Source: Ruegeria spongiae
Lineage (GTDB): Bacteria; Pseudomonadota; Alphaproteobacteria; Rhodobacterales; Rhodobacteraceae
Direction of reading: 5' to 3'
Length of the DNA: 64,000 nucleotides
Assembly (NCBI RefSeq): GCF_023502395.1
Contig: NZ_JAMFMB010000016.1
Location: 1-64,000 of the forward strand
Every line of letters begins with the position of its first letter. The stretch's first letter is position 1. The notes below the pieces were generated by a model. It saw only the letters and a program-made list of their open reading frames with translations, had not been told where the DNA came from and searched no databases. Positions 7,181 through 16,957 of the stretch are shown here, in pieces. The position numbers and the translations under genes are program-made.

Positions 7181-8779
7181 TCAGCTGATCGAGACGGCTT
7201 TGACGTCATCGTCGATGAAGGGCAGGTATTGTTCGAAATTGTCGGCAAACATCTGCACCAGTTTGGCGGCCTGCTTGTCGAACGCGGCCTGATCGTCCCA
7301 GGTTCGGCGCGGGTCCAGCAGGACCTCGGCCACGCCAGGCGCGGAAACCGGCACGTCAAAGCCAAAATTCGAGTCCTTGCGGAATTCCACCTCGGTCAGC
7401 GAGCCGTCGAGCGCTGCGGTCAGCAGGGCACGGGTGGCTCGGATCGGCATGCGTGAACCCACACCATAGGCACCACCGGTCCAGCCGGTGTTGACCAGCC
7501 AGCAGGTGGCGCCATGCTGGGCGATCTTTTCGCGCAGCAGGTTGCCATAGACCTCGGGGCGGCGGGGCATGAAGGGGGCGCCGAAACAGGTCGAGAAAGT
7601 CGGCTGCGGTTCGGTCACACCCCGCTCGGTTCCGGCCACTTTCGAGGTGAAGCCTGACAGGAAGTGATACATCGCCTGCGCCGGGGTCAGCCGGGCGATC
7701 GGCGGCAGCACACCGAAGGCGTCGCAGGTCAGCATGATAATGTTCTTGGGATGTCCGCCCAGGGCGCTGCTGGACGCGTTCGAGATATACTCCAGCGGGT
7801 AGGCGCAACGCATGTTTGCGGTCAGCGAGTCGTCGTCGAAATCCAGTTCCTTGGTCTCGGGATCGAACACCATGTTCTCGATCACGGTGCCGAATTTCGA
7901 GGTAGTTGCGTAGATCTCGGGCTCGGCCTCGGGGCTCAGGTTAATGGTCTTGGCATAGCAGCCGCCTTCGAAGTTGAAGGTGCCGCGGTCGGACCAGCCA
8001 TGTTCGTCATCACCGATCAGCGTGCGCCCGGGGTCGGCCGACAGGGTCGTCTTGCCGGTGCCACTCAGGCCGAAGAAGACGGCGGTGTCGACAGGGTTGC
8101 CATTGGCGTGGTTGGCCGAGCAGTGCATCGGCATGATGCCTTTTTCCGGCAACATGTAGTTCAGCAGCGTGAAGACCGATTTCTTGTTCTCGCCCGCATA
8201 TTCTGTGCCGCCGATCAGAATGGTCTTCTTGTCGAAATTCATCGCGATGACGGTTTCCGAGCGGCAATTGTGACGCTCTGGATCGGCCTGGAAGCTGGGG
8301 CAGTTGATGACCGTGAAATCAGCCACGAACTCGTTCAGGTCCTCGCGGTCGGGACGGCGCAGCAGGTGGCGGATGAACAGGTTGTGCCAGGCCATCTCGG
8401 TGATCATGCGCACATTGATCGAGTGGGCCGGATCAGCGCCGCCGACCAGATCCTGAACGAAATAGTCGCGGCCCTTCATGTGTTCCAGCATGTCGGCATG
8501 CAGCGCGTCGAAGCCTTCGGGGGTCATGGCGGCGTTGTTGTCCCACCAGATACCCTCGGCAACGCTGTCGGTCTTGACCACATGCTTGTCCTTGGGCGAG
8601 CGGCCGGTGAACTTGCCAGTGGTGACCAGAAAGGCCCCGCCATTGCCCAGCGTGCCTTCGCCGCGCTTGAGCGCTTCTTCGATCAGCGCGGGCTCCATGA
8701 AGTTGTAATAGACATTGCCCAGACCCTCGATGCCCTGATCTTCGAGGCGGAATTGCGGGTTAACCCGTCCAGATGTCAT
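7181..8779 (-). CDS. pckA: Phosphoenolpyruvate carboxykinase (ATP)
   Basis: ATP-dependent PEPCK of 532 residues, the family's normal length; it converts oxaloacetate to PEP in the first committed step of gluconeogenesis. The kinase-1 P-loop [14 protein letters not shown] lies near residues 233-246, followed by the IGDDEHGW metal/nucleotide segment and [12 protein letters not shown]. The start is supported by AGGAG nine bases upstream of the ATG at 8779. It is divergent from chvI, an arrangement conserved in many alphaproteobacteria. A 12-base direct repeat (8916-8948) lies in the shared control region. An NTF2-like pseudogene follows it. Confidence 0.97.
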   Translation of the reverse strand: MTSGRVNPQFRLEDQGIEGLGNVYYNFMEPALIEEALKRGEGTLGNGGAFLVTTGKFTGRSPKDKHVVKTDSVAEGIWWDNNAAMTPEGFDALHADMLEHMKGRDYFVQDLVGGADPAHSINVRMITEMAWHNLFIRHLLRRPDREDLNEFVADFTVINCPSFQADPERHNCRSETVIAMNFDKKTILIGGTEYAGENKKSVFTLLNYMLPEKGIMPMHCSANHANGNPVDTAVFFGLSGTGKTTLSADPGRTLIGDDEHGWSDRGTFNFEGGCYAKTINLSPEAEPEIYATTSKFGTVIENMVFDPETKELDFDDDSLTANMRCAYPLEYISNASSSALGGHPKNIIMLTCDAFGVLPPIARLTPAQAMYHFLSGFTSKVAGTERGVTEPQPTFSTCFGAPFMPRRPEVYGNLLREKIAQHGATCWLVNTGWTGGAYGVGSRMPIRATRALLTAALDGSLTEVEFRKDSNFGFDVPVSAPGVAEVLLDPRRTWDDQAAFDKQAAKLVQMFADNFEQYLPFIDDDVKAVSIS

Positions 8780-9120
8780 TCGTTCAGTCTCCTGTGGTGG
8801 CCCGGGGGGCCATGCGAGCGCCTGCGCGCTAAGTGGGCGAATTCACCGGTAGTTTGTCCGGCATGGGCGGTCTTAACACGGGGCTTTGGGGCATGAACAG
8901 GTGGCCAGCCCCTAGTTAGCGCAACCAAGTTTGAGTTTAGCGCAACCATCCGGGGCGTGACTTTACGGCACTGCAACATGCGGCTTACGGGACCGCTTTT
9001 TTGCAACCCGTCACGTGAAAGGCCTGAGTGATTCGCACTTATTGATTGATTCGGGCCGTCAAAACGGCCATGAAGGTAAGAAAAAAAGGCAATGCAGAGC
9101 AGAGTAGGGACAATACCATG
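8780..9120. promoter_or_regulatory. Divergent control region between pckA and chvI
   Basis: This 341-base gap holds no coding sequence I can support. It contains a perfect direct repeat (listed separately) and a six-pair GGCCGT/ACGGCC hairpin at 9054-9069 in the presumed chvI leader. Both divergent promoters must lie here, but I see no hexamer pair good enough to place them. Confidence 0.5.
8916..8948. promoter_or_regulatory. Perfect 12-bp direct repeat, candidate operator
   Basis: TTAGCGCAACCA occurs at 8916-8927 and again at 8937-8948. The repeat period of 21 bp is two helical turns, placing both copies on the same face of the DNA, 137 bases upstream of pckA and 173 upstream of chvI. The binding protein is unknown; a gluconeogenesis regulator or ChvI itself are candidates. 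Confidence 0.5.
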
Positions 9121-9822
9121 TCGAAAATTGCGCTTGTAGATGACGACCGGAACATCCTGACCTCGGTGTCCATGACCCTTGAGGCCGAAGGGTTCGAGGT
9201 CGAGACCTACAATGATGGTCAAGCCGCGCTTGATGCGTTCAACAAGAAACTGCCGGATATGGCGGTGCTGGACATCAAGATGCCACGGATGGATGGCATG
9301 GACCTGTTGCAGAGGCTACGTCAGAAGTCGCAGATGCCGGTGATCTTTCTGACCTCGAAGGATGATGAGATCGACGAGGTTCTGGGCCTGCGTATGGGCG
9401 CGGATGACTATGTGAAAAAACCGTTTTCGCAGCGTCTGCTGGTCGAACGAATCCGCGCGCTGCTGCGCCGTCAGGATGCGATCGCGGGAGACGAGGCGGG
9501 CGACGCGCCGGTCGAGGCCAAGGTGATGGAACGCGGTCAGCTGCGGATGGACCCGCTGCGCCACGCGGTCACCTGGAAGGGCAAGGATGTCTCACTGACG
9601 GTGACCGAGTTCCTGCTGCTGCAGGCACTGGCACAACGGCCCGGCTTCGTGAAGAGCCGCGATCAGTTGATGGACGTCGCCTATGATGATCAGGTCTATG
9701 TGGATGACCGGACCATCGACAGCCATATCAAGCGGCTGCGCAAGAAGATGCGGACGGCGGATAACGATTTCACCGCGATTGAGACGCTTTACGGCATCGG
9801 GTACAGATATAACGAAGAATGA
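9121..9822 (+). CDS. chvI: Two-component response regulator ChvI (OmpR/PhoB type)
   Basis: A 233-residue regulator: receiver domain at about 1-120 with acidic pocket D8/D9/D10, phosphoacceptor D52 ([13 protein letters not shown]), T81 and the YVKKPF lysine, then an OmpR-type winged helix ending [14 protein letters not shown]. The [17 protein letters not shown] and [16 protein letters not shown] segments match ChvI/BvrR regulators, which control envelope, exopolysaccharide and acid responses. An upstream in-frame ATG at 9046 would add 25 residues of non-receiver sequence, so I start at 9121. Its stop overlaps the chvG start (ATGA). Confidence 0.93.
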   Translation, partial: SKIALVDDDRNILTSVSMTLEAEGFEVETYNDGQAALDAFNKKLPDMAVLDIKMPRMDGMDLLQRLRQKSQMPVIFLTSKDDEIDEVLGLRMGADDYVKKPFSQRLLVERIRALLRRQDAIAGDEAGDAPVEAKVMERGQLRMDPLRHAVTWKGKDVSLTVTEFLLLQALAQRPGFVKSRDQLMDVAYDDQVYVDDRTIDSHIKRLRKKMRTADNDFTAIETLYGIGYRYNEE

Positions 9823-11564
9823 CCTTCTTGACGACGGTCCGGGTCCCAAGATTGGGGGGCATCGTGGGCGATTCAGGGGCGCCTGAGCCGAAACTCCGTG
9901 GCGACATTGTGCTTGGGGATGACTGGGTCACCCCCAATGATGATGTGTCGCAGGAACTGCGCGTCAAACGGTCAAGACGCAGCCTGTTTGCGCTGCGCAG
10001 CTCGCCGTTGACGCGCAAGATCATCACCTTCAACCTGCTGGCGCTGATCATTCTGGTCGCCGGTATCCTGTATCTCAACGACTCGCGGAACGGGCTTGTC
10101 CAGCAGCGCGCCAGCGCGCTGGTTGGCGAAGCGCAGCTGGTCGCCGACGTGTTCGAGGTCCAACTGCCTGACGGTTTCGCGGTGAATCTGGCCAGCCGGG
10201 GCGGGGTCGATGTCGAGGATACCCTGGCCGGGCTCAGCCTGCGTCCGGGGGTTGAGGTGCTGGTGTATGACGCCACTGAGCGGCTGGTGGGTCGCGCCAA
10301 GGCTGTTGAACTGTCCCCCGAAGCGCAGGCAAAACAGCAGGGTCAGACAGTGATCAGCGATACGCTGGCGGCGGTCTGGGGATTGGTTTCGTCGGTATTT
10401 GCACAGGCGCCCAAAGTGGTCGCCCCCGATGTCGAACTGCAATTGCGCAGGCTGCTGCCTGCGGCGCTGTCACAGGGCACCCGCGTCGACACGTTGATTG
10501 ATGCGCAGGGCGGGACGGTTGTTGCCGCAGCAACACCGGTTCTGCAGGGCACGACACCGGTGGGTCTGGTGGTAATGCTCAGCCCTGCAGGCGAGATCGA
10601 CGCGCTGGCACGCCAGGAACGCGAACGCGTGCTGCAGATGTTCTTGGTGGCCTTGCTGGTCTCGATCGGGCTCAGCCTTGTGTTGGCCTCGACCATCGCA
10701 AACCCGCTTGCCGATCTGGCCGCAGCGGCGGAATTGGGCCGTGACCGGGATACCCGCAAGATCAACCCCGGGCGCATCCGCATTCCCGATCTGACCGCGC
10801 GCCCGGACGAGATCGGGCGGCTCAGCGGCGCGTTGCGCGGCATGGTCGGCGCGCTCTACAGCCGGATTGACAGCAACGAGCAGTTCGCGGCGGATGTGGC
10901 GCATGAGATCAAGAACCCGCTGGCCAGCCTGCAATCGGCGGTGGGCACCATGCGCATGATCAAGCGCGAGGATCAGCGTGCCAAACTCCTTGATGTGATT
11001 GAACATGACGTTCGGCGATTGGACCGCCTTGTCAGCGACATCTCCAACGCCTCGCGGTTGGATGCCGAACTGGTCAAGGAAGAAGAGCAGGCCTTCGACC
11101 TGATGACCATGCTGGGCAATCTGAACCAGTATCTGGGCGAGGATGCCCGCGCCAAGGGCGTCGATTATTTCGTCGACATGCCGTCAGAGCCGATCTTTGT
11201 ACTGGGGCTTGAGGCGCGGCTGGCGCAGGTTTTCGTGAACCTGATCACCAACGCCATTTCCTTCTGCGACGAAGGTGACGCGATCCGGGTCTGGGCCCGG
11301 CATAGATCGAACCGCGTGCTGATCGTGGTCGAGGATACCGGGCCGGGTATTCCCGACGAGGCGCTGAGCAAGATCTTCAAACGATTCTACTCGCAACGCC
11401 CCGAAGAGCATTTCGGCAACAATTCCGGTCTCGGGCTGGCGATCTCGAAGCAGATCGTCGAGGCGCATGGCGGTGTGATCTGGGCCGAGAACATCCGCCC
11501 GACCGAGGCCGATATCACCTCCGAGCCTCTGGGCGCGCGGTTCGTCGTGGGCCTGCCGGTCTGA
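9819..11564 (+). CDS. chvG: Sensor histidine kinase ChvG
   Basis: A 581-residue membrane kinase. An N-terminal cytoplasmic stretch of about 67 residues is followed by transmembrane helix 1 (about 69-88), a periplasmic sensor domain, helix 2 (about 273-293), HAMP, a HisKA domain with the H-box [17 protein letters not shown], and a HATPase_c domain with N (NLITNAISF), G1 ([12 protein letters not shown]) and G2 ([10 protein letters not shown]) boxes. It partners ChvI through the ATGA overlap at 9819-9822. In rhizobia ExoR restrains this kinase; no exoR is seen here. hprK starts four bases after the stop, so the PTS genes are likely co-transcribed. Confidence 0.93.
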   Translation: MTFLTTVRVPRLGGIVGDSGAPEPKLRGDIVLGDDWVTPNDDVSQELRVKRSRRSLFALRSSPLTRKIITFNLLALIILVAGILYLNDSRNGLVQQRASALVGEAQLVADVFEVQLPDGFAVNLASRGGVDVEDTLAGLSLRPGVEVLVYDATERLVGRAKAVELSPEAQAKQQGQTVISDTLAAVWGLVSSVFAQAPKVVAPDVELQLRRLLPAALSQGTRVDTLIDAQGGTVVAAATPVLQGTTPVGLVVMLSPAGEIDALARQERERVLQMFLVALLVSIGLSLVLASTIANPLADLAAAAELGRDRDTRKINPGRIRIPDLTARPDEIGRLSGALRGMVGALYSRIDSNEQFAADVAHEIKNPLASLQSAVGTMRMIKREDQRAKLLDVIEHDVRRLDRLVSDISNASRLDAELVKEEEQAFDLMTMLGNLNQYLGEDARAKGVDYFVDMPSEPIFVLGLEARLAQVFVNLITNAISFCDEGDAIRVWARHRSNRVLIVVEDTGPGIPDEALSKIFKRFYSQRPEEHFGNNSGLGLAISKQIVEAHGGVIWAENIRPTEADITSEPLGARFVVGLPV

Positions 11565-11568
11565 TCCG

Positions 11569-12051
11569 GTGTCTGATCCAACCGGTCCAAACGCCCTCGC
11601 CCCGTTTGCCGAGGCCTCCCGGGCCAATATCCACGGCAGTTGCGTGGCGATAGGGCGCGCGGCGCTGCTGATCGTCGGGCGGTCGGGCAGCGGCAAATCG
11701 GCGCTGGCGCTTGAGATGATTGCGCTTGGCGCGGAACTGGTAGCTGATGACCGTGTCGAGCTGGCACGTGACCGGGCGCGTGTTCTGGCCTCGGCCCCCG
11801 AACCGATCGCTGGGGTGATCGAGGCGCGCGGGATCGGTCTGTTGCGCGCCGCTCCGTTTGGCCCTGCGCCGCTCAGCTACATCCTCGATCTTGACCGACC
11901 CGAGGCCGCCCGGTTGCCCGCGCAGGTCGAAATGGTCCTGCTGGGATGCCGATTGCCCTTGCTTGGCGCGCCAAATGCACCAAATCTTGCGGCAGCATTA
12001 GTACAACTTCTCAAAGCGGGGCGGGTGCCGCCGGAATGGCCGAACAGATGA
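11569..12051 (+). CDS. hprK: HPr kinase/phosphorylase, short alphaproteobacterial form
   Basis: A 160-residue HprK with only the catalytic C-terminal domain; Firmicutes enzymes have about 310 residues. The P-loop GRSGSGKS is at residues 37-44 and the ADDRVEL segment at 59-65 carries the acidic/metal residues. It phosphorylates HPr on Ser46, and the HPr encoded downstream has a serine at that position. GTG start, four bases after chvG. Its TGA is overlapped by a possible internal rapZ start (ATGA at 12048). It likely links carbon state to ChvIG and PTS signalling. Confidence 0.9.
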   Translation: MSDPTGPNALAPFAEASRANIHGSCVAIGRAALLIVGRSGSGKSALALEMIALGAELVADDRVELARDRARVLASAPEPIAGVIEARGIGLLRAAPFGPAPLSYILDLDRPEAARLPAQVEMVLLGCRLPLLGAPNAPNLAAALVQLLKAGRVPPEWPNR

Positions 12052-12932
12052 ACGGAAAGCAGCGGATCGTGCTGGTCACCGGCCCGTCGGGTGCCGGGCG
12101 CGGTAGCGCCATCAAGGTGCTTGAGGATCTGGGTTATGAGGCGATCGACAACCTGCCGATGCGGTTTCTGAACCGGCTTCTCGACAGCCCGGCAAGCGAC
12201 CAGCCCATGGCGCTTGGCCTTGACCCGCGCAACCGCGATTTCTCGACTCATGGCTTTCTGGATATGGTCGCGAAACTGTCCCGGACCGAGGGGCTGGATC
12301 TTACCACGCTCTATCTCGACTGCAGCGAAGAGGTGCTGCTGCGCCGGTTCTCCGAAACCCGGCGTCGGCATCCGATGTCGGGCGGGGCCAGCCCGCTGGC
12401 CGGTGTGCGCCGCGAAACCGAGTTGCTGCGACCGATCCGCGACATCGCCGATACCCTGATCGACACCACCGCGCTCAACGTTCACCAGATGCGTGATGAG
12501 GTTGAGAGATGGTTCGCCAAGGGCGAGGGACGGGAGTTGGCGGTTTCGATCGAATCATTCTCCTACAAACGCGGATTGCCGCGCGGGGTGGACATGGTGT
12601 TCGATTGCCGCTTCCTGGCCAATCCGCACTGGAACCCGGATTTGCGCAGCCTGGACGGGCGTGACCAGCCGGTTGCCGACTATGTGGCGCAGGACCCGCG
12701 CCACGGTCCGTTCTTCGAGCGGGTGCGTGATCTGCTGCTGTTTCTGCTGCCCGCCTATCGCGATGAGGGAAAAACACACCTCTCGGTTGCATTCGGATGT
12801 ACCGGAGGGCAACACCGCTCGGTCACCTTGGCCGAAGCCATGGCAAAGGTCCTTGCAGAGCACGGCCAGCAGGTGTCAATTAGGCATCGCGAACTGGAAC
12901 GCCGCAATGCGGGTGAGAGGCAGCAGGATTGA
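12036..12932 (+). CDS. rapZ: RapZ/YvcJ family nucleotide-binding protein
   Basis: A 298-residue RapZ-family protein with an N-terminal P-loop NTPase-like domain and a C-terminal RNA/ligand-binding domain ([13 protein letters not shown] near the end is a family signature). In enterobacteria RapZ controls glmS through small RNAs; the role in alphaproteobacteria is less clear. The P-loop reads GPSGAGRGS (16-24), with arginine replacing the usual lysine, so nucleotide use may differ. The start could be 12036 or 12048, the latter overlapping the hprK stop. The TGA overlaps the TTG start of manX. Confidence 0.9.
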   Translation: MAEQMNGKQRIVLVTGPSGAGRGSAIKVLEDLGYEAIDNLPMRFLNRLLDSPASDQPMALGLDPRNRDFSTHGFLDMVAKLSRTEGLDLTTLYLDCSEEVLLRRFSETRRRHPMSGGASPLAGVRRETELLRPIRDIADTLIDTTALNVHQMRDEVERWFAKGEGRELAVSIESFSYKRGLPRGVDMVFDCRFLANPHWNPDLRSLDGRDQPVADYVAQDPRHGPFFERVRDLLLFLLPAYRDEGKTHLSVAFGCTGGQHRSVTLAEAMAKVLAEHGQQVSIRHRELERRNAGERQQD

Positions 12933-13321
12933 TCGGGATCGTGATCGTGGCGCATGGGGGGCTTGCCGGGGAATACCTGGCCGCGACCCAGCATGTGGTC
13001 GGCAAACAGCCGGGGCTGGTCGCCGTGGCGATCGAGGCCGATCACGACCGCGACGAAAAGCAGAACGAGATTTGCGCCGCCGCCGATTCCGTGGATACCG
13101 GGGATGGCGTTGCTGTGGTGACCGATCTTTTTGGCGGATCGCCCTCCAACTTGAGCCTGCGCGCCTGCACCCCCGCCAACAGGCGCATTCTGTATGGCGC
13201 GAATCTCCCCATGCTGATCAAACTGGCAAAGAGCCGCCATTTGCCGATCGCCGACGCGGTGCGGGGCGCGCTTGAGGCCGGGCGCAAGTATATTAACGCG
13301 CAGAACGTGACGCTGGATTGA
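12929..13321 (+). CDS. manX: PTS EIIA component, mannose family (regulatory PTS)
   Basis: A 130-residue EIIA-Man-type domain. The active-site histidine is H9 in [13 protein letters not shown], and [12 protein letters not shown] near residues 69-80 is the second signature. It accepts phosphate from HPr. No EIIB or EIIC sugar-specific partner is nearby, so as in other alphaproteobacteria it is probably regulatory and not a transporter part. The TTG start overlaps the rapZ stop (TTGA), implying coupling. ptsH follows 16 bases later. Confidence 0.92.
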   Translation: MIGIVIVAHGGLAGEYLAATQHVVGKQPGLVAVAIEADHDRDEKQNEICAAADSVDTGDGVAVVTDLFGGSPSNLSLRACTPANRRILYGANLPMLIKLAKSRHLPIADAVRGALEAGRKYINAQNVTLD

Positions 13322-13337
13322 AGACAAATGGAACCGA

Positions 13338-13607
13338 ATGATTCAACGCAACCTTAAGATCGTGAATGAAAAAGGCCTTCACGCGCGGGCTTCTGCCAAG
13401 CTCGTGGAGGTGGTAGAAGGGTTTGATGCCACCGCAGAGGTCTCGCGCGACGGGCTTTCCGCCGCCGGTGACAGCATCATGGGTCTTTTGATGTTGGCAG
13501 CGTCGCGCGGAACCACTATTGACGTTGAAACGTCCGGCCCCGATGCTGAGGCGTTGGCAGATGCGCTCGAGGCCCTTGTGGCCGACAAGTTCGGAGAAGG
13601 GTTCTGA
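13338..13607 (+). CDS. ptsH: Phosphocarrier protein HPr
   Basis: An 89-residue HPr. The PEP-dependent site is H15 in KGLHARASAK and the HprK-dependent regulatory site is S46 in AAGDSIMGLL. Both sites are present, so the protein can be phosphorylated by EI and by the HprK encoded upstream. Enzyme I (ptsI/ptsP) is not in the window. It closes the chvI-chvG-hprK-rapZ-manX-ptsH run, all on one strand with overlaps or short gaps. Confidence 0.96.
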   Translation: MIQRNLKIVNEKGLHARASAKLVEVVEGFDATAEVSRDGLSAAGDSIMGLLMLAASRGTTIDVETSGPDAEALADALEALVADKFGEGF

Positions 13608-13646
13608 GCGCCGCCGCGATGGCGCAAAGGACAGGAAGACCAGAAC

Positions 13647-14540
13647 GTGGCCGACACCGCGCATAACGACAAGACGGGACTGGTGACGGAGCCCGACACC
13701 TCCCAGGGCGAGGTCTATGACCGCCGCACGCTGACCTATGCCAATTCCTTCGACGATCGCTGGACTTCGACTGCGATCCGGGCCATCGAGTGGGTGACCG
13801 GCAAGATCACGATCCTGCGCATGGTCAACAAGTTTGAAAAACAGAACGAATATTACCGGGGTCAGAAATTCTGGCGCGGCGCGCTGAATATCATGGGGAT
13901 CGAGTTGCAGACCCCGTCAGAGCAGATCGCGCGCATTCCCACCGAAGGGCCGGTTGTGGTGGTGGCCAATCATCCGCATGGCATGGTCGACGGCATGATC
14001 TTTGCCGACCTGATCGGGCGCGTGCGCCTGGACTATCGCATTCTGACCCGCTCGGTTCTGACCGGCCTGGACGAGGCGGCGACCTCTTTCATGATTCCGG
14101 TGCCTTTCCCGCACGACCCCGAAGCGCAGACCAAGATGATGGAAATGCGCGGCAAGGCGATGGCGCATCTGAAAGAAGGCGGCGCGGTGGCGCTGTTCCC
14201 TTCCGGCGTTGTGATGTCCTCGGATACGTGGTTCGGCCCTCCGGTTGAACGCGAATGGAGCGTCTTTACCGCCAAGATGATCCGCCGCTCTGGCGCGCGC
14301 GTCGTGCCGATCTATTTCCCCGGCTCAAATTCTCGCTGGTATCAGATCGCCAACCGCCTCTCGCCGATCCTGCGGCAGGGCCTGCTGCTGAGCGAGATCG
14401 TGCGTTCGTGCAACAAACCGCAGGCGCCGGTGATCGGTGAGCCGCTGAGTGACGAACAGATGCAGCTTCTGGAAGAGAACCCGCGCCAGTTCATGTCCTG
14501 GCTGCGCGATCATACGCTGGCCCTGGGCAAGCGCAACTGA
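13647..14540 (+). CDS. 1-acyl-glycerol-3-phosphate acyltransferase-like (PlsC superfamily)
   Basis: A 297-residue lysophospholipid acyltransferase-like protein. Block I is an atypical HPHGMVDG at residues 109-116 (H109, H111, D115), not the usual H-x4-D spacing. Block III is seen as ALFPSGVV near residue 190. The first 80 residues are extra relative to minimal PlsC proteins and no clear membrane anchor is visible. GTG start with AGGAAG upstream. It follows ptsH by 39 bases and may be read through from that operon. The acyl acceptor (phosphatidate, ornithine lipid or other) cannot be told from sequence. Confidence 0.75.
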   Translation: MADTAHNDKTGLVTEPDTSQGEVYDRRTLTYANSFDDRWTSTAIRAIEWVTGKITILRMVNKFEKQNEYYRGQKFWRGALNIMGIELQTPSEQIARIPTEGPVVVVANHPHGMVDGMIFADLIGRVRLDYRILTRSVLTGLDEAATSFMIPVPFPHDPEAQTKMMEMRGKAMAHLKEGGAVALFPSGVVMSSDTWFGPPVEREWSVFTAKMIRRSGARVVPIYFPGSNSRWYQIANRLSPILRQGLLLSEIVRSCNKPQAPVIGEPLSDEQMQLLEENPRQFMSWLRDHTLALGKRN

Positions 14541-14673
14541 TCCGCCTTTCATTTGACTGAAAATACCTCGGGGGTGAGCGGCCGCCCGGAAATAGTCCGT
14601 GGGACGAATTCAGTCCCGATCGGGTAAAGCTCCGGCAATGAGACGCACGCCAATAAGGGGCCGGCGCCTGGCT

Positions 14674-15549
14674 CTAGCGTGTCGGCACCGGAGTTTCCCC
14701 GCGATAGTCGTAGAATCCGCGCTGCGTTTTGCGCCCCAGCCATCCGGCCTCGACATATTTGGTCAGTAGAGGGCAGGGGCGGTATTTGGTATCGGCCAAT
14801 CCGTCATGCAACACGTTCATGATCGCCAGGCAGGTATCAAGGCCGATGAAATCCGCCAGTTCCAGCGGCCCCATCGGATGATTGGCGCCCAGCTTCATCG
14901 ACTGGTCGATCGACTGCACCGAGCCGACGCCCTCATACAGCGTATAGACCGCCTCGTTGATCATCGGCATCAGGATGCGGTTGACGATGAAAGCGGGAAA
15001 ATCCTCGGCGCTGGCGGCGGTTTTTCCCAGCCGGTCGACCACTTCCTTGCAGGCCTTGAATGTTGGTTCATCGGTGGCAATGCCGCGGATCAGTTCAACC
15101 AGTTGCATGATCGGAACAGGGTTCATGAAGTGGAACCCCATGAACCGCTCGGGCCGGTCTGTACCGCTGGCCAGCCGCGTGATCGAGATCGACGAGGTGT
15201 TCGAAGTCAGGATCGTGTGCGGCAGCAGATGCGGCTGCAAATCCTCGAAAATCGCCTGTTTGATCGTCTCGCGCTCGGTCGCGGCCTCGATCACCAGATC
15301 GGTCGTGCCGATCTCGGGCAGGCTCAGTGTGGTGTGGATACGTCCTAGCGCCGCCTGCATGTCACCTTCGGTGATCTTGCCGCGCGAAGCCTGCCGCGCC
15401 ATGTTCGCCTCAATCTGCGTGCGCGCGTTGTCCAGCGCGTCCTGGCTGACATCGGACAGGATGACCTCGTACTCGGCCAATGACAGCACATGGGCGATCC
15501 CGTTGCCCATCTGACCCGCGCCGATCACTCCAACCTTGCTGATGCTCAT
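14674..15549 (-). CDS. hbd: 3-hydroxybutyryl-CoA dehydrogenase
   Basis: A 291-residue short-form 3-hydroxyacyl-CoA dehydrogenase. The Rossmann motif GAGQMGNGIAH is at residues 10-20, SNTSS with the substrate-binding serine at 116-120, the catalytic dyad H140 (GFHFMNP) and E152 (VELIRG), then a C-terminal dimerisation domain. It interconverts acetoacetyl-CoA and 3-hydroxybutyryl-CoA with NAD(P). A longer frame to 15648 adds 33 residues before the Rossmann fold and is less likely; GAAAGG precedes the chosen ATG. It stands alone, divergent from the DUF6473 gene. It could feed polyhydroxybutyrate or ethylmalonyl-CoA metabolism. Confidence 0.93.
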   Translation of the reverse strand: MSISKVGVIGAGQMGNGIAHVLSLAEYEVILSDVSQDALDNARTQIEANMARQASRGKITEGDMQAALGRIHTTLSLPEIGTTDLVIEAATERETIKQAIFEDLQPHLLPHTILTSNTSSISITRLASGTDRPERFMGFHFMNPVPIMQLVELIRGIATDEPTFKACKEVVDRLGKTAASAEDFPAFIVNRILMPMINEAVYTLYEGVGSVQSIDQSMKLGANHPMGPLELADFIGLDTCLAIMNVLHDGLADTKYRPCPLLTKYVEAGWLGRKTQRGFYDYRGETPVPTR

Positions 15550-15717
15550 GCCGTCTGCCTTTCGCCCGACTCTCGCCCGGACCATATCGGCAATGCCGCC
15601 CGGGCGGAAGAGGGCGGGACCATGAGGATTTGCCGCAAATTGGCGCATTAGCCGAATCGCAACTTGTGTGGCTGCACACTACCTACCGGGTGAAGACGAA
15701 ACACTTTGGTGGGTGAT

Positions 15718-16524
15718 ATGAGCTATCAGGTTCCGGGCGCGACGTCGCCCGATGAGATGACGTGTTATTACGGAAATTCCAGGCTGCCCGTACGCGGGCC
15801 CAGGCGCGATTTGGATGCGCGCTATGTGGCCTGTCTTGGCGGGACAGAGACTTTTGGCCGGTTTGTAACGGCCCCCTACAGCGAGCTTCTTGAGCGGAAA
15901 CTCAAGCGCAAGTCGGTCAACCTGGGCGGCGTGAATTGCGGGCTCGACGCCTGGCTTGGCGATCCCGATCTGATCGACATCGCCAAAGGCGCCGAGCTTT
16001 GCGTGCTGCAACTGCCCGCCCTGCAGCAGCTTTCGAACCGTTTCTATCGTGTGCATCCGCGCCGCAACGACCGGTTTTTGCGGGCCTCGGACGGGCTGCA
16101 GGCGTTGTATCCCGATGTGGATTTTACCGAGTTCCATTTCACCGGGCACCTGATGCGCCACCTGCAGGCGGCGGATGCCGAGCGGTTCGAAACCATAAAG
16201 ACCGAGTTGGAGCGCGCCTGGCTGAACCGCATGCAGCACCTGATCTCGGTTCTGGACACCAACGTGGTTCTGTTGCGCCTGCAGATAGAGACCGAAGACA
16301 TGATTGGCGATCCTGCCCCTGTCAGTGCCGGAATGCTGGCCCGGATCGCTCCACAGGCGCAGGCGGTGCTCGACATTCCCGTGCGTCCGGCCGGGCAATC
16401 GATGGAACTGGGTGACATGATTTTCGGTACGCTGCAACAACCGGCGGCCGAGCACATGTTGGGGCCTGCCACGCATCAGGTCATCGCTGACAGGCTGACC
16501 CGCACCATCCGAGATCTGGACTGA
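15718..16524 (+). CDS. DUF6473 family protein
   Basis: A 268-residue protein with the conserved Rhodobacterales pattern of this family: CYYGNSRLPVRGPRRDL near residues 17-33, ACLGGTETFGRFV near 40-52, NLGGVNCGLDAWL near 70-82, RVHPRRNDRFLRAS near 113-126 and FTEFHFTGHLMRHL near 137-150. Function is unknown to me; the GGTETFGR and N-x-G-x2-N motifs are reminiscent of SGNH-hydrolase blocks but this is not proven. An upstream GTG at 15706 is an alternative start. Divergent from hbd and convergent with a lipoprotein gene; an eight-pair hairpin at 16537-16559 separates the convergent transcripts. Confidence 0.7.
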   Translation: MSYQVPGATSPDEMTCYYGNSRLPVRGPRRDLDARYVACLGGTETFGRFVTAPYSELLERKLKRKSVNLGGVNCGLDAWLGDPDLIDIAKGAELCVLQLPALQQLSNRFYRVHPRRNDRFLRASDGLQALYPDVDFTEFHFTGHLMRHLQAADAERFETIKTELERAWLNRMQHLISVLDTNVVLLRLQIETEDMIGDPAPVSAGMLARIAPQAQAVLDIPVRPAGQSMELGDMIFGTLQQPAAEHMLGPATHQVIADRLTRTIRDLD

Positions 16525-16542
16525 GTGGCGCAGCCCCGCGGC

Positions 16543-16947
16543 TTAGCCCGAAAGCCGCGCCAGATCTGCGCTCAGCGCCTTGGCGTCGGCAATGCTGCGC
16601 TGCAGGGCGGCCAGTTTCTCGGCATCGGTGGACCCGGTCGGGTTGGAATTCAGAACCCGGTCGATGCGCTGTGCCGTGTCCGGGTCTGTCCCGCCCAGCC
16701 CGTCGCGTTGTTGTAGGATCTTCAGTTTCAGTTGCGCAAGCTCCGATTCCCGCCCCCGGATCTGTGCCGCAAGCGCATCGTTGCGCGCCTGTGCGCTGGC
16801 CACATCCGCCTCGGCAGCGTCAATGCGGTCGTCATAGGCGCCGGTCGCAATGCCCGAGACGCCGTTGAAAAACCCCCCTTCGGCCGGATCGGTGGTGGTC
16901 TGGCACCCCGCCAATGCGAGCAGAGGCAGTGAAAGCAATACCCTCAT
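16543..16947 (-). CDS. Small coiled-coil lipoprotein of the caspase operon
   Basis: A 134-residue protein with a signal sequence and lipobox (LLALAGC, lipidated cysteine at about residue 15), a short linker with a glycine-containing stretch GVSGIATGAY, and then a heptad-like helix rich in A, E, Q and R (about 45-130). It is the third gene of the caspase/lipoprotein unit; its start is ten bases after the stop of the preceding lipoprotein. It resembles a shortened version of that protein. No known family is recognised. Confidence 0.65.
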   Translation of the reverse strand: MRVLLSLPLLALAGCQTTTDPAEGGFFNGVSGIATGAYDDRIDAAEADVASAQARNDALAAQIRGRESELAQLKLKILQQRDGLGGTDPDTAQRIDRVLNSNPTGSTDAEKLAALQRSIADAKALSADLARLSG

Positions 16948-16957
16948 GGTTCCCTCC

